From Bryobacterales bacterium (GTDB taxonomy: Bacteria > Acidobacteriota > Terriglobia > Bryobacterales > Bryobacteraceae), in contig PLEX01000153.1 of assembly GCA_003136575.1 (NCBI GenBank), positions 1-45,816 of the forward strand: a stretch of DNA of 45,816 nucleotides, read 5' to 3'. Below the pieces are notes generated by a model. The model did not search any database. It was not told where the DNA came from and saw only the letters and a list, made by a program, of their open reading frames with translations. Numbering within the stretch: the stretch's first letter is position 1; the number at the start of each line of letters is the position of its first letter. Shown here in pieces: positions 25,773 to 35,027 of this stretch. The translations under genes and the position numbers were made by a program.

Positions 25773-27169
25773 GCCGATTGTCCAGCCCGGCCAGGAGTTC
25801 GCAAAGATGTCCGGAGCGCCAGTCTAAGCCTGAACGGTATGTACCAGGCCGAAGTCAAACTGTATGTGATGAACGACCCGAGTGCGGCTCCAATAACTCC
25901 GAGGCGGCGGATCAACAGGTAACAAACCATCACGTTCAGGATCGCCTGCAGGACCATCATGCGCCCCTGATCGCGAGCGATGCCCAGCGAACCCAGGGCC
26001 GTGGAATAGACACCGGTCACGGATTGAACCAATACGTTTGCGCCGATGGCCAGGGCGAGCAGCGGATTCCATTCCACCTGCCCGTGAGACCAGCGCTCCA
26101 TGAGCGGGCGCCCCGCCAGTTGCATCGCTGCCAGCCAGCAGGCCGTCACGCCGACCGACGCCGCGGCCAACCGACGCACCCAGGAGCGTAGCCAGGCTCT
26201 TTCGCCCTTCCGCCAGGCATCGCCGAAAGCCGACCAGTAGGGCGTTATCAGGAGTAACACGGCTGCCTGCGCATAGGAGAACATCTGGGCGTGCAGGGCG
26301 AACACCGTAGCGTAGCCCGAACCGAGGATAAGATTGACCAGGAAAATGTCGGCCTGCACAATCAGGACCCAACTGGCTTCCATGATAAGAAACCAGACGC
26401 CGGCCCGATAAAGGCCCCGCAGGACGCTGAATTGAACGAGGCTCCACCGTAACCTCACTCCAAGAGCCCTGGGCATGAAAGCCGCGCCCACGATCAGGCC
26501 AACCAGGTTCGCGATCAGAGGCGACGTTATGGCGACGGTTTGCCCCGCATTGGTGCGAATGGCAATCAGAAAGAAGAGCAGGCCGGCAAATAACCCGAAG
26601 ATCAAGTATGGCGAGAGCTTGTATTCCAGCTGAAAGGCGGAATAGGCGGCGCGTACCATGCTGAAGGGGATTGTTATCAGGATGATCCAAAGGCTGGTAA
26701 GGATCAGATGGAGATATCTGGGATCCTGATAGAAGTCCGGATAGTTCAGAATCAGGGGCCACGGAAGAACGCCGGCAATGAGTGTGAGAACGAGTCCGGT
26801 TCCCGTCATTAGAATCACCAGGAAAACGAAGGCGGTCGAAAACAGGCGAGTCGCGGCAACATTGCCTTCGCAAGCCTCGCCGCCGGCGTCGCCGAGCGCG
26901 ATCTGCGTATGAATAAGTTCATTCTTGAGGCTTTGCCCCAGTCCGCCCTGCGTCAGTCCGAGCCAGTTGACCATTCCGGTGATGGTAAGGCACAGGCCGT
27001 AAGATTCTTTTCCCAGATACCGCACGAGTATTGCGATCGTGAAAATCGAAATCAGGGATCTCGTGGCGGCGAGCGAGCCGTTCATCAGGGTCGTCATGCT
27101 GGCGCGGCGGACGCGAAGCGAAACTCCACTGAGCCTGTCGGACAGGGCAAGCTTGTAACGGGGATTCAT
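25769..27169 (-). CDS. Polysaccharide flippase (Wzx/MATE-like, MviN-superfamily)
   Basis: This 466-residue polytopic protein has about 12 hydrophobic segments and the opening pattern of Wzx-type flippases (LISIFTIAILVRYLGKESYGLCLTITGM). It would move undecaprenyl-linked glycan units across the cytoplasmic membrane. The ATG at 27169 is used; a GTG at 27187 is an alternative. It is the second gene of the operon, 45 bases after the first acyltransferase. Co-occurrence with a polymerase/ligase and a phosphoglycosyl transferase supports a Wzx/Wzy-dependent pathway. Confidence 0.87.
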   Translation of the reverse strand: MNPRYKLALSDRLSGVSLRVRRASMTTLMNGSLAATRSLISIFTIAILVRYLGKESYGLCLTITGMVNWLGLTQGGLGQSLKNELIHTQIALGDAGGEACEGNVAATRLFSTAFVFLVILMTGTGLVLTLIAGVLPWPLILNYPDFYQDPRYLHLILTSLWIILITIPFSMVRAAYSAFQLEYKLSPYLIFGLFAGLLFFLIAIRTNAGQTVAITSPLIANLVGLIVGAAFMPRALGVRLRWSLVQFSVLRGLYRAGVWFLIMEASWVLIVQADIFLVNLILGSGYATVFALHAQMFSYAQAAVLLLITPYWSAFGDAWRKGERAWLRSWVRRLAAASVGVTACWLAAMQLAGRPLMERWSHGQVEWNPLLALAIGANVLVQSVTGVYSTALGSLGIARDQGRMMVLQAILNVMVCYLLIRRLGVIGAALGSFITYSLTSAWYIPFRLRLALRTSLRTPGRAGQSA

Positions 27170-27213
27170 CGTGACCGTAGTTTGCACTTGGCAGAGCCTG
27201 CTGCGCTTGAGAG

Positions 27214-28401
27214 CTAACGACCAGCCGAAGTCACGGAGGCAGTTCCGATCACCGGCCAGCGGTATCGGTTGATTCGGGCCGCGATACGCCGGCCGAATTC
27301 GATGCCTGGCTTTTCAACGCGGTCACGTAATACTCCCGCAAGAATCGCCGACGCTGCGACCGCAAGAAGAAAGAAAACAATCAACTGCAGCGATGGGGGG
27401 AGGATTCGCCCGAACGAATCGGACCTTCCGAGCCATCGGGCGGGGAGCAGAAGCCCGAAGTGAACGATATACATGCTGTAGCTCAAAACGCCGCATCGGG
27501 TCAGAAAAGGGTGCGTAACCAGCGGGAGCAAGGGTCCGCTGGCAAGCGCTACAAAGACGCATGAGACGAACCCGAACAAGGAAGGAGCGAGCAAGTGCGA
27601 CTGCTCCGCCCACACGCCGCACCACTCCCCGAAAATCAGCCCGGCCAGCGCAAGTGCCGCCAGCGACAGGGCTGTTGTCCGGCCGGGCGGCAATCCGGAC
27701 GCTACCAACCATTCCTGCGTCAGCGCGAAGAAGGCGACTCCCGTCAGCATGACCGGGAACTGCGTGAGTGGGGAGTAATAGGCGAAGCTGTTGTTCGGAA
27801 CGGAATTGCCGTAGCGGAGATACGCCGCGAACAGCAGGGCCAGTGCCGAAACGACGAGGAAAAGTGCGCCCCTGCGCCATTTCTGCGTGGCGAGGTACAG
27901 CCAGGGGGCCGCCAGGTAAAAGGACATTTCCACGCCGATTGACCAGCCACCTGGAACTACGTTGTTGTTTCCCCGCGCAAACCAGGCATTTAAGAACAGC
28001 AGATTCGTGAGGATCGCGATCGGGTCGGTGCTCCCGAGGGACTCGTGCATCCCGAGGCGAGTTGTGATTATCTTGAGGCCGCAATAGGCCGCAATTCCCA
28101 GGTAATACATCGGCGCTATGCGAAACGCGCGCCGTGCCCACCAGGAAGGAATGCTTTCGCCGCGGCCCAAATGCGAACGCAGCGTGGTCGAGATGGTGAT
28201 GGCGCTCAATACGAAAAACAACTGGACCCCGTACTGTCCCGATTCGCATACCTTTTGGAGAAAAGGGGGCAGGAAGCGCACTTCCTGGGAGGAATGAACC
28301 AATATGACGGCAAGAATTGCGATTCCGCGGACGCCATCGAGCCAGCTAATTCGCCGCGTTTCAGCAAGGCCTGCCATCGAGTGGACGTGCGCGCGCGGCA
28401 T
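27214..28401 (-). CDS. Acyltransferase 3 (OafA/YrhL) family membrane protein, first gene of the operon
   Basis: Marks of the family are ISWLDGVRGIAILAVILVHSSQ, LFFVLSAITISTTLRSHL, WWARRAFRIAPMYYLG and GGWSIGVEMSFYLAAPWLYL. The start at 28401 gives 395 residues; ATG 28377 is equally possible and neither has a clear ribosome-binding site. As the most upstream gene of the tightly packed minus-strand run it should lie just behind the operon promoter. A weak candidate, TTGCAA and TATGCG 15 bases apart on the minus strand, lies near 28440-28470, but I would not rely on it. Confidence 0.92.
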   Translation of the reverse strand: MPRAHVHSMAGLAETRRISWLDGVRGIAILAVILVHSSQEVRFLPPFLQKVCESGQYGVQLFFVLSAITISTTLRSHLGRGESIPSWWARRAFRIAPMYYLGIAAYCGLKIITTRLGMHESLGSTDPIAILTNLLFLNAWFARGNNNVVPGGWSIGVEMSFYLAAPWLYLATQKWRRGALFLVVSALALLFAAYLRYGNSVPNNSFAYYSPLTQFPVMLTGVAFFALTQEWLVASGLPPGRTTALSLAALALAGLIFGEWCGVWAEQSHLLAPSLFGFVSCVFVALASGPLLPLVTHPFLTRCGVLSYSMYIVHFGLLLPARWLGRSDSFGRILPPSLQLIVFFLLAVAASAILAGVLRDRVEKPGIEFGRRIAARINRYRWPVIGTASVTSAGR

Positions 28402-28932
28402 TGACAAGAAACCCCAGTGTCGGCTACGGAAATGAAATCGCGCGCATACCAAAGGCGTTAATTTTGCAAAGCTACCGCCGTCTCAGTCCCAAAGCCCGAC
28501 TGTGGATCAAATGGAGACCATGCAAAGGCGGTGGATCTCTCTGTATTCTATACCCGTTGGCCTAAAACGCCGGGATTAAAGCCAGGATATCGAAGAATTC
28601 GGCCGAGATCCCAAAGCAGGTTCGCGGAATTTCCACAGCTTCGCTGGCTTCTGTCACGTGGTTATTTTACGATCAGCACTGCGGCGGTAAACGAATACAG
28701 AACGTATTTGTCCGCCGAGAAGCCCGGTCACCTGCTTCCGAGAATTCAATCATGGCGGCCGGACGGAACCGGCATTGCCACCTGTCCTCGGGGCACCGTG
28801 CCTGACATTGGACAAGCGCCGCGACGGATCGGCTACCGTGCGCCTTCGGCTTCGTGGAACAGGCTCGACTTGCGTAGCGTGCCATCAAGCGCTTCAACTC
28901 CCGCAAGGTCCTGTTAGACTTCTATTGAAATC
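28402..28932. other. Intergenic region between the divergent polysaccharide operon and recX
   Basis: About 530 bases carry no gene I can support. One plus-strand open frame (28531-28917) has no recognisable homology and a composition typical of chance frames. The region must contain the start signals for both the minus-strand polysaccharide operon and the plus-strand recX gene. Confidence 0.55.
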
Positions 28933-29478
28933 ATGCGATCCAGGAAGCCGCCGGTCAAGCTGGCGGAAGACGCACTGTTCGACTACGCCGTTCGCAGCCT
29001 TGCGAATCGGGCCTGCTCGTCGGACGAACTGCGCTTCAAGCTGCGCGGCCGCGCGGCGAAGCTTTCCGACGTCGAGCCCATCATTACAAGGCTCAGGGAG
29101 CTGAAGTACCTCGACGACAAGCGGTTCGCCGAACTGTACACCGCGATGCGGGTCGAAAACGACGGGTTTGGGCGAGCCAGGGTTCTGCAGGACTTGCGCG
29201 GCCGCCGCGTGGCCTCGAAACTGGCCGAACAAACCGTGTCGAAGGCGTTCGTCGACAAGGACGAAAACGATCTGGTAGCGGCGTACATCGAGCGGCGGAT
29301 GCCCCGCATTGCGGCGGGCGGGCATATTGGCGACGAGCGAAAACTGGCCTCCGCCTACCGGAAGCTGCGCCGGGCCGGTTTTTCTTCCGGGGCGACGCTG
29401 ACCGTCCTGAAACGATTCGCCGCTCATCCCGAACTGCTCGACGAACCTCCGCCGGACGACGAGCCTTCCGACGACTGA
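28933..29478 (+). CDS. recX: RecX-family regulatory protein
   Basis: RecX proteins bind RecA filaments and limit recombination and the SOS response. The helical repeat pattern is clear in ALFDYAVRSLANRACSSDELRFKL, then ITRLRELKYLDDKRFAELY, then GRARVLQDLRGRRVASKLAEQTV and a third repeat ending KLRRAGFSSGATLTVLKRF. At 181 residues it has normal length with a short acidic C-terminus. recA is not in the window, so it is not in the classic recA-recX operon here. No strong ribosome-binding site precedes the ATG. Confidence 0.85.
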   Translation: MRSRKPPVKLAEDALFDYAVRSLANRACSSDELRFKLRGRAAKLSDVEPIITRLRELKYLDDKRFAELYTAMRVENDGFGRARVLQDLRGRRVASKLAEQTVSKAFVDKDENDLVAAYIERRMPRIAAGGHIGDERKLASAYRKLRRAGFSSGATLTVLKRFAAHPELLDEPPPDDEPSDD

Positions 29479-29640
29479 CCGGGCAGCCGGGTCCACCCCT
29501 GCGCGCCCCGCAACGCCATCGGGTCTGCCGAAACCCGGTTGGTATCATCACATAGAAGCTCTCGGGTCCGACCAGAAGCGCTGGCAGAGCATCTGCCGCA
29601 ACGCCGCAGACCTGAGTTGCGTCCATAGACTACTGGATTC

Positions 29641-31443
29641 ATGAAAAAGTTATCATTCGCCTGCGGTCTGTTGATCGCTTCAGGGTCAGTGTTCGCCCAG
29701 CAGTACACTATCAACACGATCGGTGGCACTGCCACGTCGCCCGGATGGTCGGGCGACGGCGGACCGGCTACGCTCGCCCAGATCAATACTCCGATCCGCG
29801 TCGCCCTCGATTCCAGTGGCAATATTTACATCACCGATCTGATGAACTCGTCTATTCGCGTGATCACACCGAGCAACGGCCAGATCAATTCGGTTGCGGG
29901 CAATGGCAATCCGGGCTACTCCGGCGACGGCCAAGCCTCGAGTGGCAAGCAGCTATCCTCGCCGCACGATATCGCGTTCGATGCCGCGAACAACCTTTAT
30001 ATCGCCGATACGGGAAACAGCCGGATCCGCATCATTTCCAAAGGCATTATCAATACTTTCGCGGGCAATGGCACACGCGGCGTTGCGGGCGCGAATCTGG
30101 GGGATGGCGGTCAGGCAAGGAGCGCGGAACTGATTCTGCCGACAGGACTGACCGTGGATAAGAGCGGAAATGTCTACATCGCCGACATTGGAAATGCAAC
30201 GGTCCGAAAGGTGACGCCGAATGGCATCATCACGACTATCGCGGGAACGGGATTTCTTTCGTTTGGCGCATACTCCGGTGAAGGCGGTCCGGCCACGAAG
30301 GCACTGCTCGGCCAGCCTTCCTCTCTGACGACTGACAGCGCGGGCAATCTCTACATTGTCGACACGGGATTAAGCCGGCTGTTTCGCATCGGGAGCGACG
30401 GGTTGATCCACACGGTTTATACGGGCTTCGTGGCTCAAAACTGCACGTTCGACGCCGCAGGGAATCTCTATACCGCGGACCAGGTCACCCACACAGTTCA
30501 TAAAATCCTTCCGAACGGCTCCGACCTGTGGATCGGCGGCGATGGCGTTTCCGGATGGTCGGGCGATGGTGGCCCCGGCACGATGGCGCAGATGGCGCAA
30601 CCCTACGGCGTAGCCGTCGACCCGTCGGGCAATGTCTACGTGGCCGAGGTGACTAATGCGATTATCCGGGAATTGTCGCCCGTGCCGTTTTCCGTGGGGG
30701 CAATCGCCAACAGCGCCTCAAACGAGCCGTTTGAAGTTGCGCCCGCCGGCTTTGGCGATGCGACCGTCCCCATTGCGCCGGGCGAGATAGTAACGATATT
30801 CGGGGTTGGCTTGGGTCCGGCCAATCTGGTCGTTAATCAACCGCAGGCAAACGGCTACTACGGCACGCAGCTGGGCGGGACGACCGTGACGTTTAACGGA
30901 ACCGCCGCACCTTTGATTTATGCGTCCTCCACGGTGGTTTCGGCCATTGTGCCCTATGAGATTAACGGCCTGACGTCCGCCAATCTCGTGGTCACGTACC
31001 AGGGGAAACAATCCGAAGTCGACGTGGTGCCTGTGGTTCCGAGCCAGCCCGGCATTTTTACTCTGAATTCGACGGGTTCGGGCCAGGCGCTCGCCGTTAA
31101 TCTCGATGGGACCAACGACCTGAACAGCGCGGCGAATCCGATTGCCGCGGGCGACTACGTCCTGATCTATGCGACCGGTGAAGGCCAGACTTCGCCGGCC
31201 GGCGTGGATGGCAAGCCAGGACTTGGCGCCGCTCCTTTCCCGATGCCCATTAACCCGGTAACCGCGTTCATCGGAGGCATTCAGGCGGTGGTCGGATACG
31301 CGGGCGCCGCTCCTGGATTTGTGGCTGGCGTGATGCAGATCAATGTGCAGGTCCCCGCCGGCGTTCCAGCGGGGAGCGCGGATATGTACCTGACGATCAA
31401 TACCATCTCGAGTCCGACTGTACAGATCCAGGTATCCCAGTAA
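29641..31443 (+). CDS. Secreted NHL-repeat beta-propeller protein with TIGR03437 C-terminal domain
   Basis: A Sec signal peptide (MKKLSFACGLLIASGSVFA, cleavage before QQ) is followed by about six NHL repeats in residues ~25-345, each with variants of GYSGDG, then a VAVDPSGNVYVAE-like strand pair. The C-terminal ~240 residues match the TIGR03437 domain: NSASNEPFEVAPAGFG, IAPGEIVTIFGVGLGPANL, TVVSAIVPYEI, DYVLIYATGEGQTSP and GVMQINVQVPAGVPAG. This domain is strongly amplified in Solibacter-type acidobacteria, usually on exported proteins; its function is unknown. The gene converges on the prolyl isomerase with only 15 bases between stops. Confidence 0.92.
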   Translation: MKKLSFACGLLIASGSVFAQQYTINTIGGTATSPGWSGDGGPATLAQINTPIRVALDSSGNIYITDLMNSSIRVITPSNGQINSVAGNGNPGYSGDGQASSGKQLSSPHDIAFDAANNLYIADTGNSRIRIISKGIINTFAGNGTRGVAGANLGDGGQARSAELILPTGLTVDKSGNVYIADIGNATVRKVTPNGIITTIAGTGFLSFGAYSGEGGPATKALLGQPSSLTTDSAGNLYIVDTGLSRLFRIGSDGLIHTVYTGFVAQNCTFDAAGNLYTADQVTHTVHKILPNGSDLWIGGDGVSGWSGDGGPGTMAQMAQPYGVAVDPSGNVYVAEVTNAIIRELSPVPFSVGAIANSASNEPFEVAPAGFGDATVPIAPGEIVTIFGVGLGPANLVVNQPQANGYYGTQLGGTTVTFNGTAAPLIYASSTVVSAIVPYEINGLTSANLVVTYQGKQSEVDVVPVVPSQPGIFTLNSTGSGQALAVNLDGTNDLNSAANPIAAGDYVLIYATGEGQTSPAGVDGKPGLGAAPFPMPINPVTAFIGGIQAVVGYAGAAPGFVAGVMQINVQVPAGVPAGSADMYLTINTISSPTVQIQVSQ

Positions 31444-31458
31444 GGTCTGGTGGCGCGG

Positions 31459-32394
31459 CTATTTTGCCGCAGGTGACGGTGCGGCGGACGCGGGCGGCGC
31501 CGGAGCCGGGCCAAAGAACGAGTCGCTGATATCGAACTTCGTCTTCTCCGTAAGCGCGGCAACCGCTTTTCGCGCCAACTCCGGTTTCAGCTTGGCGACG
31601 ATTTCCGGCGTCACTTCGGCAAGGCTCTTGACGGTGTGGGTCTGCACCTGGATGATATGGTAACCGAACGGGCTCTGCACGGGTTCGCTGATGTCGCCGG
31701 GTTTCAGAGCAAAGGCCGCCTGCTCGAACGGAGGGACCATCTTGCCTCTGCCAAACTCGCCCAGATCGCCGGCCTGAGCGCCCGAGGTGGTGTCGTCGGA
31801 TTCTTCTTTTGCGATTTTGGCGAAATCCTCGCCGCCCACTATCCGTTTTCGGATCGACTCGGCTTTCGCTTTCGCTTCTTCGTCGGTCAGTTCCGGTTTG
31901 CCCGGCGTCGCGGGCATCGGGGAGCCTTTCATACGGATCAGAATGTGCCGCGCGGTCAGCGATTCGTACTCGCTCTTATGGGCATCGTAAAAGGCCTGGA
32001 TATCGGCATCGGGGACCGTGATCGTCTGTTGAAGGTTCAGGAACATCGCCTGCGCCAGCATGTTGTCGCGCTGAAAGTCCAATTGCACTTTGGTTGCGGG
32101 ATCCTTGTCGAGCCCAAGCCGGAGGGCTTCGGTGGAAAGTACGGATAACTCGACGAGATTCTTGGCAAAATCGCGCCGACCGGGGCCGCGGGCCACTTCC
32201 TGGTATTGCGGAGGGAGCGCCTTGATGTATTGTTCGTACTGGCCGGCGGTGATCTTGTGATCGCCCACGGAAATGACGACGGTGTTGGGATCGGTTGGTG
32301 GCGCGGCGGGAGCCGGAGGCGCGCCTGTGCTCATGGTTGGCATTTGGGCGGACAGGGCGGCGCAAAACGCCAGAGAAATAAGGGAAAGTTTCAC
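31459..32394 (-). CDS. Exported peptidyl-prolyl cis-trans isomerase (PpiC/SurA parvulin type)
   Basis: This 311-residue protein has a short signal peptide (KLSLISLAFCAALSA) and a Pro/Ala linker, an N-terminal helical chaperone region (SVGDHKITAGQYEQYIKALP...) and a parvulin domain at about 145-260: TARHILIRMKGSP, SGAQAGDLGEFGRGKMVPPFEQAAF and PVQSPFGYHIIQV. It should help fold outer-membrane or secreted proteins in the periplasm. The start is GTG 32394, with GGAGAA very close upstream. The C-terminus is an Ala/Pro tail. Confidence 0.93.
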   Translation of the reverse strand: MKLSLISLAFCAALSAQMPTMSTGAPPAPAAPPTDPNTVVISVGDHKITAGQYEQYIKALPPQYQEVARGPGRRDFAKNLVELSVLSTEALRLGLDKDPATKVQLDFQRDNMLAQAMFLNLQQTITVPDADIQAFYDAHKSEYESLTARHILIRMKGSPMPATPGKPELTDEEAKAKAESIRKRIVGGEDFAKIAKEESDDTTSGAQAGDLGEFGRGKMVPPFEQAAFALKPGDISEPVQSPFGYHIIQVQTHTVKSLAEVTPEIVAKLKPELARKAVAALTEKTKFDISDSFFGPAPAPPASAAPSPAAK

Positions 32395-32466
32395 TTCTCC
32401 ATTTTAACGCAGCGAGGAGCGCTCCAGTAAGCGCTGGTAGTGCCTGAAAGTTGCGTGGGGTGATTT

Positions 32467-32691
32467 TTAAGCGTTCGGCGACGTACCCCACAACTCCGTG
32501 GACAGTTCCTGCGCCTGGTGCCAACTGAGGCCATTGCTCAGCGCCTGCTCATTGGCCAGCCCAGATCGTTCCGCCGCTGACTCCGCTGTTGGAACCATCT
32601 CTCCTGTCCGATCCAGTTCCGCCGCCTGCTTCGGGAAATTGTTCCGCCAGTGAGCGATTATCTGCTGGACGAACGGGTTGGGCGGCTCCAT
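32467..32691 (-). CDS. Small conserved hypothetical protein
   Basis: From ATG 32691 this encodes 74 residues: a helical start (NPFVQQIIAHWRNNFPKQAAEL) and a central TAESAAERSGLANEQALSNG segment, ending with LSWHQAQELSTELW. I recognise this shape (NPF..xxxxHWR...P, then an amphipathic helix ending in a W) in small proteins of phage-like or mobile regions, but no function is known to me. It diverges from the small membrane protein at 32742, with 50 bases between starts. It marks the left edge of the A+T-richer island. Confidence 0.6.
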   Translation of the reverse strand: MEPPNPFVQQIIAHWRNNFPKQAAELDRTGEMVPTAESAAERSGLANEQALSNGLSWHQAQELSTELWGTSPNA

Positions 32692-32741
32692 CTGTCTTTT
32701 ATGATGGCACGTCCTGTGAGCCACAGTGATATGCTGCCGGG

Positions 32742-32903
32742 ATGCTCGTTTGGCTGTTGACCGCTACTGTTGTGTTTCTGGTCTGGCGATTCACTGTCCG
32801 AGGGCGTCAGCGGGGATTCTTCCGTGTTTTCTTCGACCTCATGCTGACGATGCTCGCGCTCGGTTTGATCTGGAGGACGGTTGAGTGGTTCACGTATCGG
32901 TGA
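32742..32903 (+). CDS. Short single- or double-pass membrane protein (53 aa)
   Basis: This 53-residue frame reads MLVWLLTATVVFLVWRF as one hydrophobic segment, a basic linker (VRGRQRGFFR) and a second hydrophobic stretch (FFDLMLTMLALGLIWR). The pattern strand-hydrophobic, basic, hydrophobic is unlikely by chance and fits a small inner-membrane protein. A weak ribosome-binding site (GCCGGG) precedes the ATG. Nothing shows its function; a toxin, holin-like or stress peptide are all possible. It is divergent from the gene at 32467-32691. Confidence 0.4.
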   Translation: MLVWLLTATVVFLVWRFTVRGRQRGFFRVFFDLMLTMLALGLIWRTVEWFTYR

Positions 32904-32914
32904 GTTTGAACACC

Positions 32915-33187
32915 TTAGGATGCGATTCGTTTTTTCGTCTGCATTGGACGCAATTCCGAAACTGAGACAATCGCACAAGTCGGAATCGTCATGTCGCCGC
33001 AGCCCTGATCACCGGCGTTCGCGTGGTTCCCCGAAACGTGTGGCACTACAAGTTTGCAATCTTCGCCGTCGTATGCCAGCCAACCGACAGACTTGCACGT
33101 CAGCGGCTTCGGCGATACGCCGTCCAACGGTTGCCAGTCTGGAGAACATCCAAAAGAGTCACGCCATTCGATAAGAACGAGTTTCAC
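32915..33187 (-). CDS. Conserved hypothetical protein (90 aa)
   Basis: The sequence KLVLIEWRDSFGCSPDWQ, then KSVGWLAYDGEDCKLVVPHVS and QGCGDMTIPTCAIVSVSEL resembles a small family I have met in phage and accessory-region genes. It consists of short beta strands and three to four cysteines without a classical zinc motif. Function unknown. It lies convergent with the small membrane gene, 11 bases between ends. Confidence 0.65.
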   Translation of the reverse strand: MKLVLIEWRDSFGCSPDWQPLDGVSPKPLTCKSVGWLAYDGEDCKLVVPHVSGNHANAGDQGCGDMTIPTCAIVSVSELRPMQTKKRIAS

Positions 33188-33426
33188 TGTGCTGATTTAT
33201 TCTGCCCGAAGTAGCGACGCGGCCTGGTTTTGTTAGCGTCGGGAGTTTGTGCCAAGGCCGATCCGGCAACGCTCTTTGGCTTGGATCGGTAGGATGGTGT
33301 CCTCAGTACATCACTTGCTTCTGTAGCGACCCGTTTTGACGTTACGGCTTTTGTTGACATGAATAGACCACCTGAAGAAAATTATAGCGCCTTTTACGTC
33401 GGTAAATCGGCAGCCGAAGGGTGCCT

Positions 33427-33957
33427 TCATTTCACGGAGCCTGTATTGACCTTCGAGGCGCTACTGATGAATTGCTCTATCTCATCACTCCCAACGTGCA
33501 GCCTTGCTGGACGGTCACGAAAGGGAGGCTCGACCATGTATATTTTCCCGGACTCTTCGAGGGTGAATGGCGATTCGTAGCTCCAAATCCAACTCGGCGA
33601 TTCTGGTCGTCTTGGCCTGACAAGCCGACAAAACAGGACCGTAATCCATATCGCTGCGGCCACCATGATCGGGAGGAGAGCGAACGAGAGGACAAAGCAC
33701 GCATTACCCCCTACGACGTGTTTGAAGTTGTCCGTTAGCCAATTGGCAATATATGCCCACAATTTTGTAGACAGCATTACTAGCGGAATTCCGACCCACG
33801 CACAGAGTCCCTCTGCGAACTCCTTAATCTCGTTCAGCCGCCTGCATCGTGGGCAAACCAAAGCATACGTAGATTTGTGTTGAAGAACATCCGGACCAGA
33901 GGTTTTTTCGCAGTAGAAGCATGGCTGTTCCGACCACCAAGTATCAGGCACTCTCAT
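33427..33957 (-). CDS. Zinc-ribbon membrane protein of unknown function
   Basis: From ATG 33957 the protein has 176 residues. Two Cys pairs, CFYC (13/16) and CPRC (35/38), form a probable treble-clef or zinc-ribbon near the N-terminus. Two hydrophobic segments follow: WVGIPLVMLSTKLWAYIANWL and a strong CFVLSFALLPIMVAAAIWITVLF. The C-terminal ~55 residues are polar. An upstream ATG at 34017 would add 20 residues. It lies 93 bases beyond the transposase stop, in the same direction. I do not recognise the family. Confidence 0.5.
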   Translation of the reverse strand: MRVPDTWWSEQPCFYCEKTSGPDVLQHKSTYALVCPRCRRLNEIKEFAEGLCAWVGIPLVMLSTKLWAYIANWLTDNFKHVVGGNACFVLSFALLPIMVAAAIWITVLFCRLVRPRRPESPSWIWSYESPFTLEESGKIYMVEPPFRDRPARLHVGSDEIEQFISSASKVNTGSVK

Positions 33958-34050
33958 ACACTGAATAAGCCAGATTATCGCACCACCCGTTCGTTCTCCT
34001 GTAAAGAATGTCGCCATTTCTCAGTGGCGTGCGGTTGGGTAATGGCCGTG

Positions 34051-35022
34051 CTACGCCAGCAGTTCCTTGATTTCCCAGATGTGATCGGTGATCCCCGCTT
34101 CCATACCCGGCGTCACCCGCAATGACCGATGCACGCGGCAGAAGTTGTAGTAGGCGAAGTGCAGGCAATACGCAGCCCAGAGATTCTCCCACTTCTTTGA
34201 GAACGCATTCGTCAGACGAGTCAGACGCCGCATTTGCATTCTGATGGTGAGGTTCTGGCGCTCCACGATGCTGGTACAGGCACGGGACGTGTCGGGGTCG
34301 CCCATGATTGGGACCACCTCCGTATCGACCACTTCACCGGGAGAGTAGCGGTGTTCGGAGTCGGGATCGTTGCGGTAGACCTTGATGAGTTGCGCGAAAC
34401 TCACGCGGTCGCCCAGCGTGTCGCAAATGGCCGGAACGTAGGGTTTGAAGCCATCGGTCGTGATCTGGAAACTCTGATTCGACGTGGCGGCGCGAAGCCC
34501 TTCGATGAATACCTGAGTCGTTGCTGTGTCCCGACGCCCCAAGGCGAAGTTCAGGACCAGTTTCGTGTGGCGCTCGATTGCGACGAAGCAATATTGATCG
34601 CCGATGGTGAGGTTGTTCGCTTCGCGCGGCATCTTGTGGCCTTCCTTCTTGCCCACGTATCCCCAAATCTCATCAGCCTCAACGTCCTTCACCGGGACGT
34701 TCACAATCAGCCGCCCCATGAGTTTCTCGCAGCGGTCGCCTGCCAGCACGAGAATCCGCATGATCGTATTCTGATCGACGCCGGTAATCCGCTGAATGGA
34801 GCGGATCGAATTTCCTTCAACGAGAAGTTTGACGACCATGATCGCCTTTTCTTCCGACACGTACATCTCGCCCAACGTAAGCCGGTGCGGTTCGGTGAGT
34901 GTCTTTTTACAGTCCGGGCAGAGAAACCGGCGCAATCCATTGCGGTTTTTCCCGTGCGCATGGCACCGTACCCGGCACTGCGGGCAAACCATACTGATTG
35001 CGGACTTTACTGTCTTGACCAT
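34051..35022 (-). mobile_element. IS1-like transposase, single continuous ORF
   Basis: This 323-residue transposase has an N-terminal zinc ribbon (VCPQC and LCPDC with surrounding CH), a helix-turn-helix (EGNSIRSIQRITGVDQNTIMRIL), and a DDE catalytic core with D117 (VEADEIWGYVGKK), D190 (ITTDGFKPY) and E254 (SIVERQNLT). It ends with FCRVHRSLRVTPGMEAGI. In Escherichia coli IS1 the same parts are InsA and InsB joined by frameshifting; here they are one frame. Terminal inverted repeats and target duplication could not be identified, so the element borders are unknown. The gene looks intact. Confidence 0.85.
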
Positions 35023-35027
35023 GATTC

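Noticed and set aside
28531-28917. 128-codon plus-strand frame upstream of recX
   Set aside because: No ribosome-binding site, no homology, random composition.
31454-31470. Short GCGGC/GCCGC hairpin at the convergent stops as a terminator
   Set aside because: Only five pairs, partly inside coding sequence, with no T-run after it.
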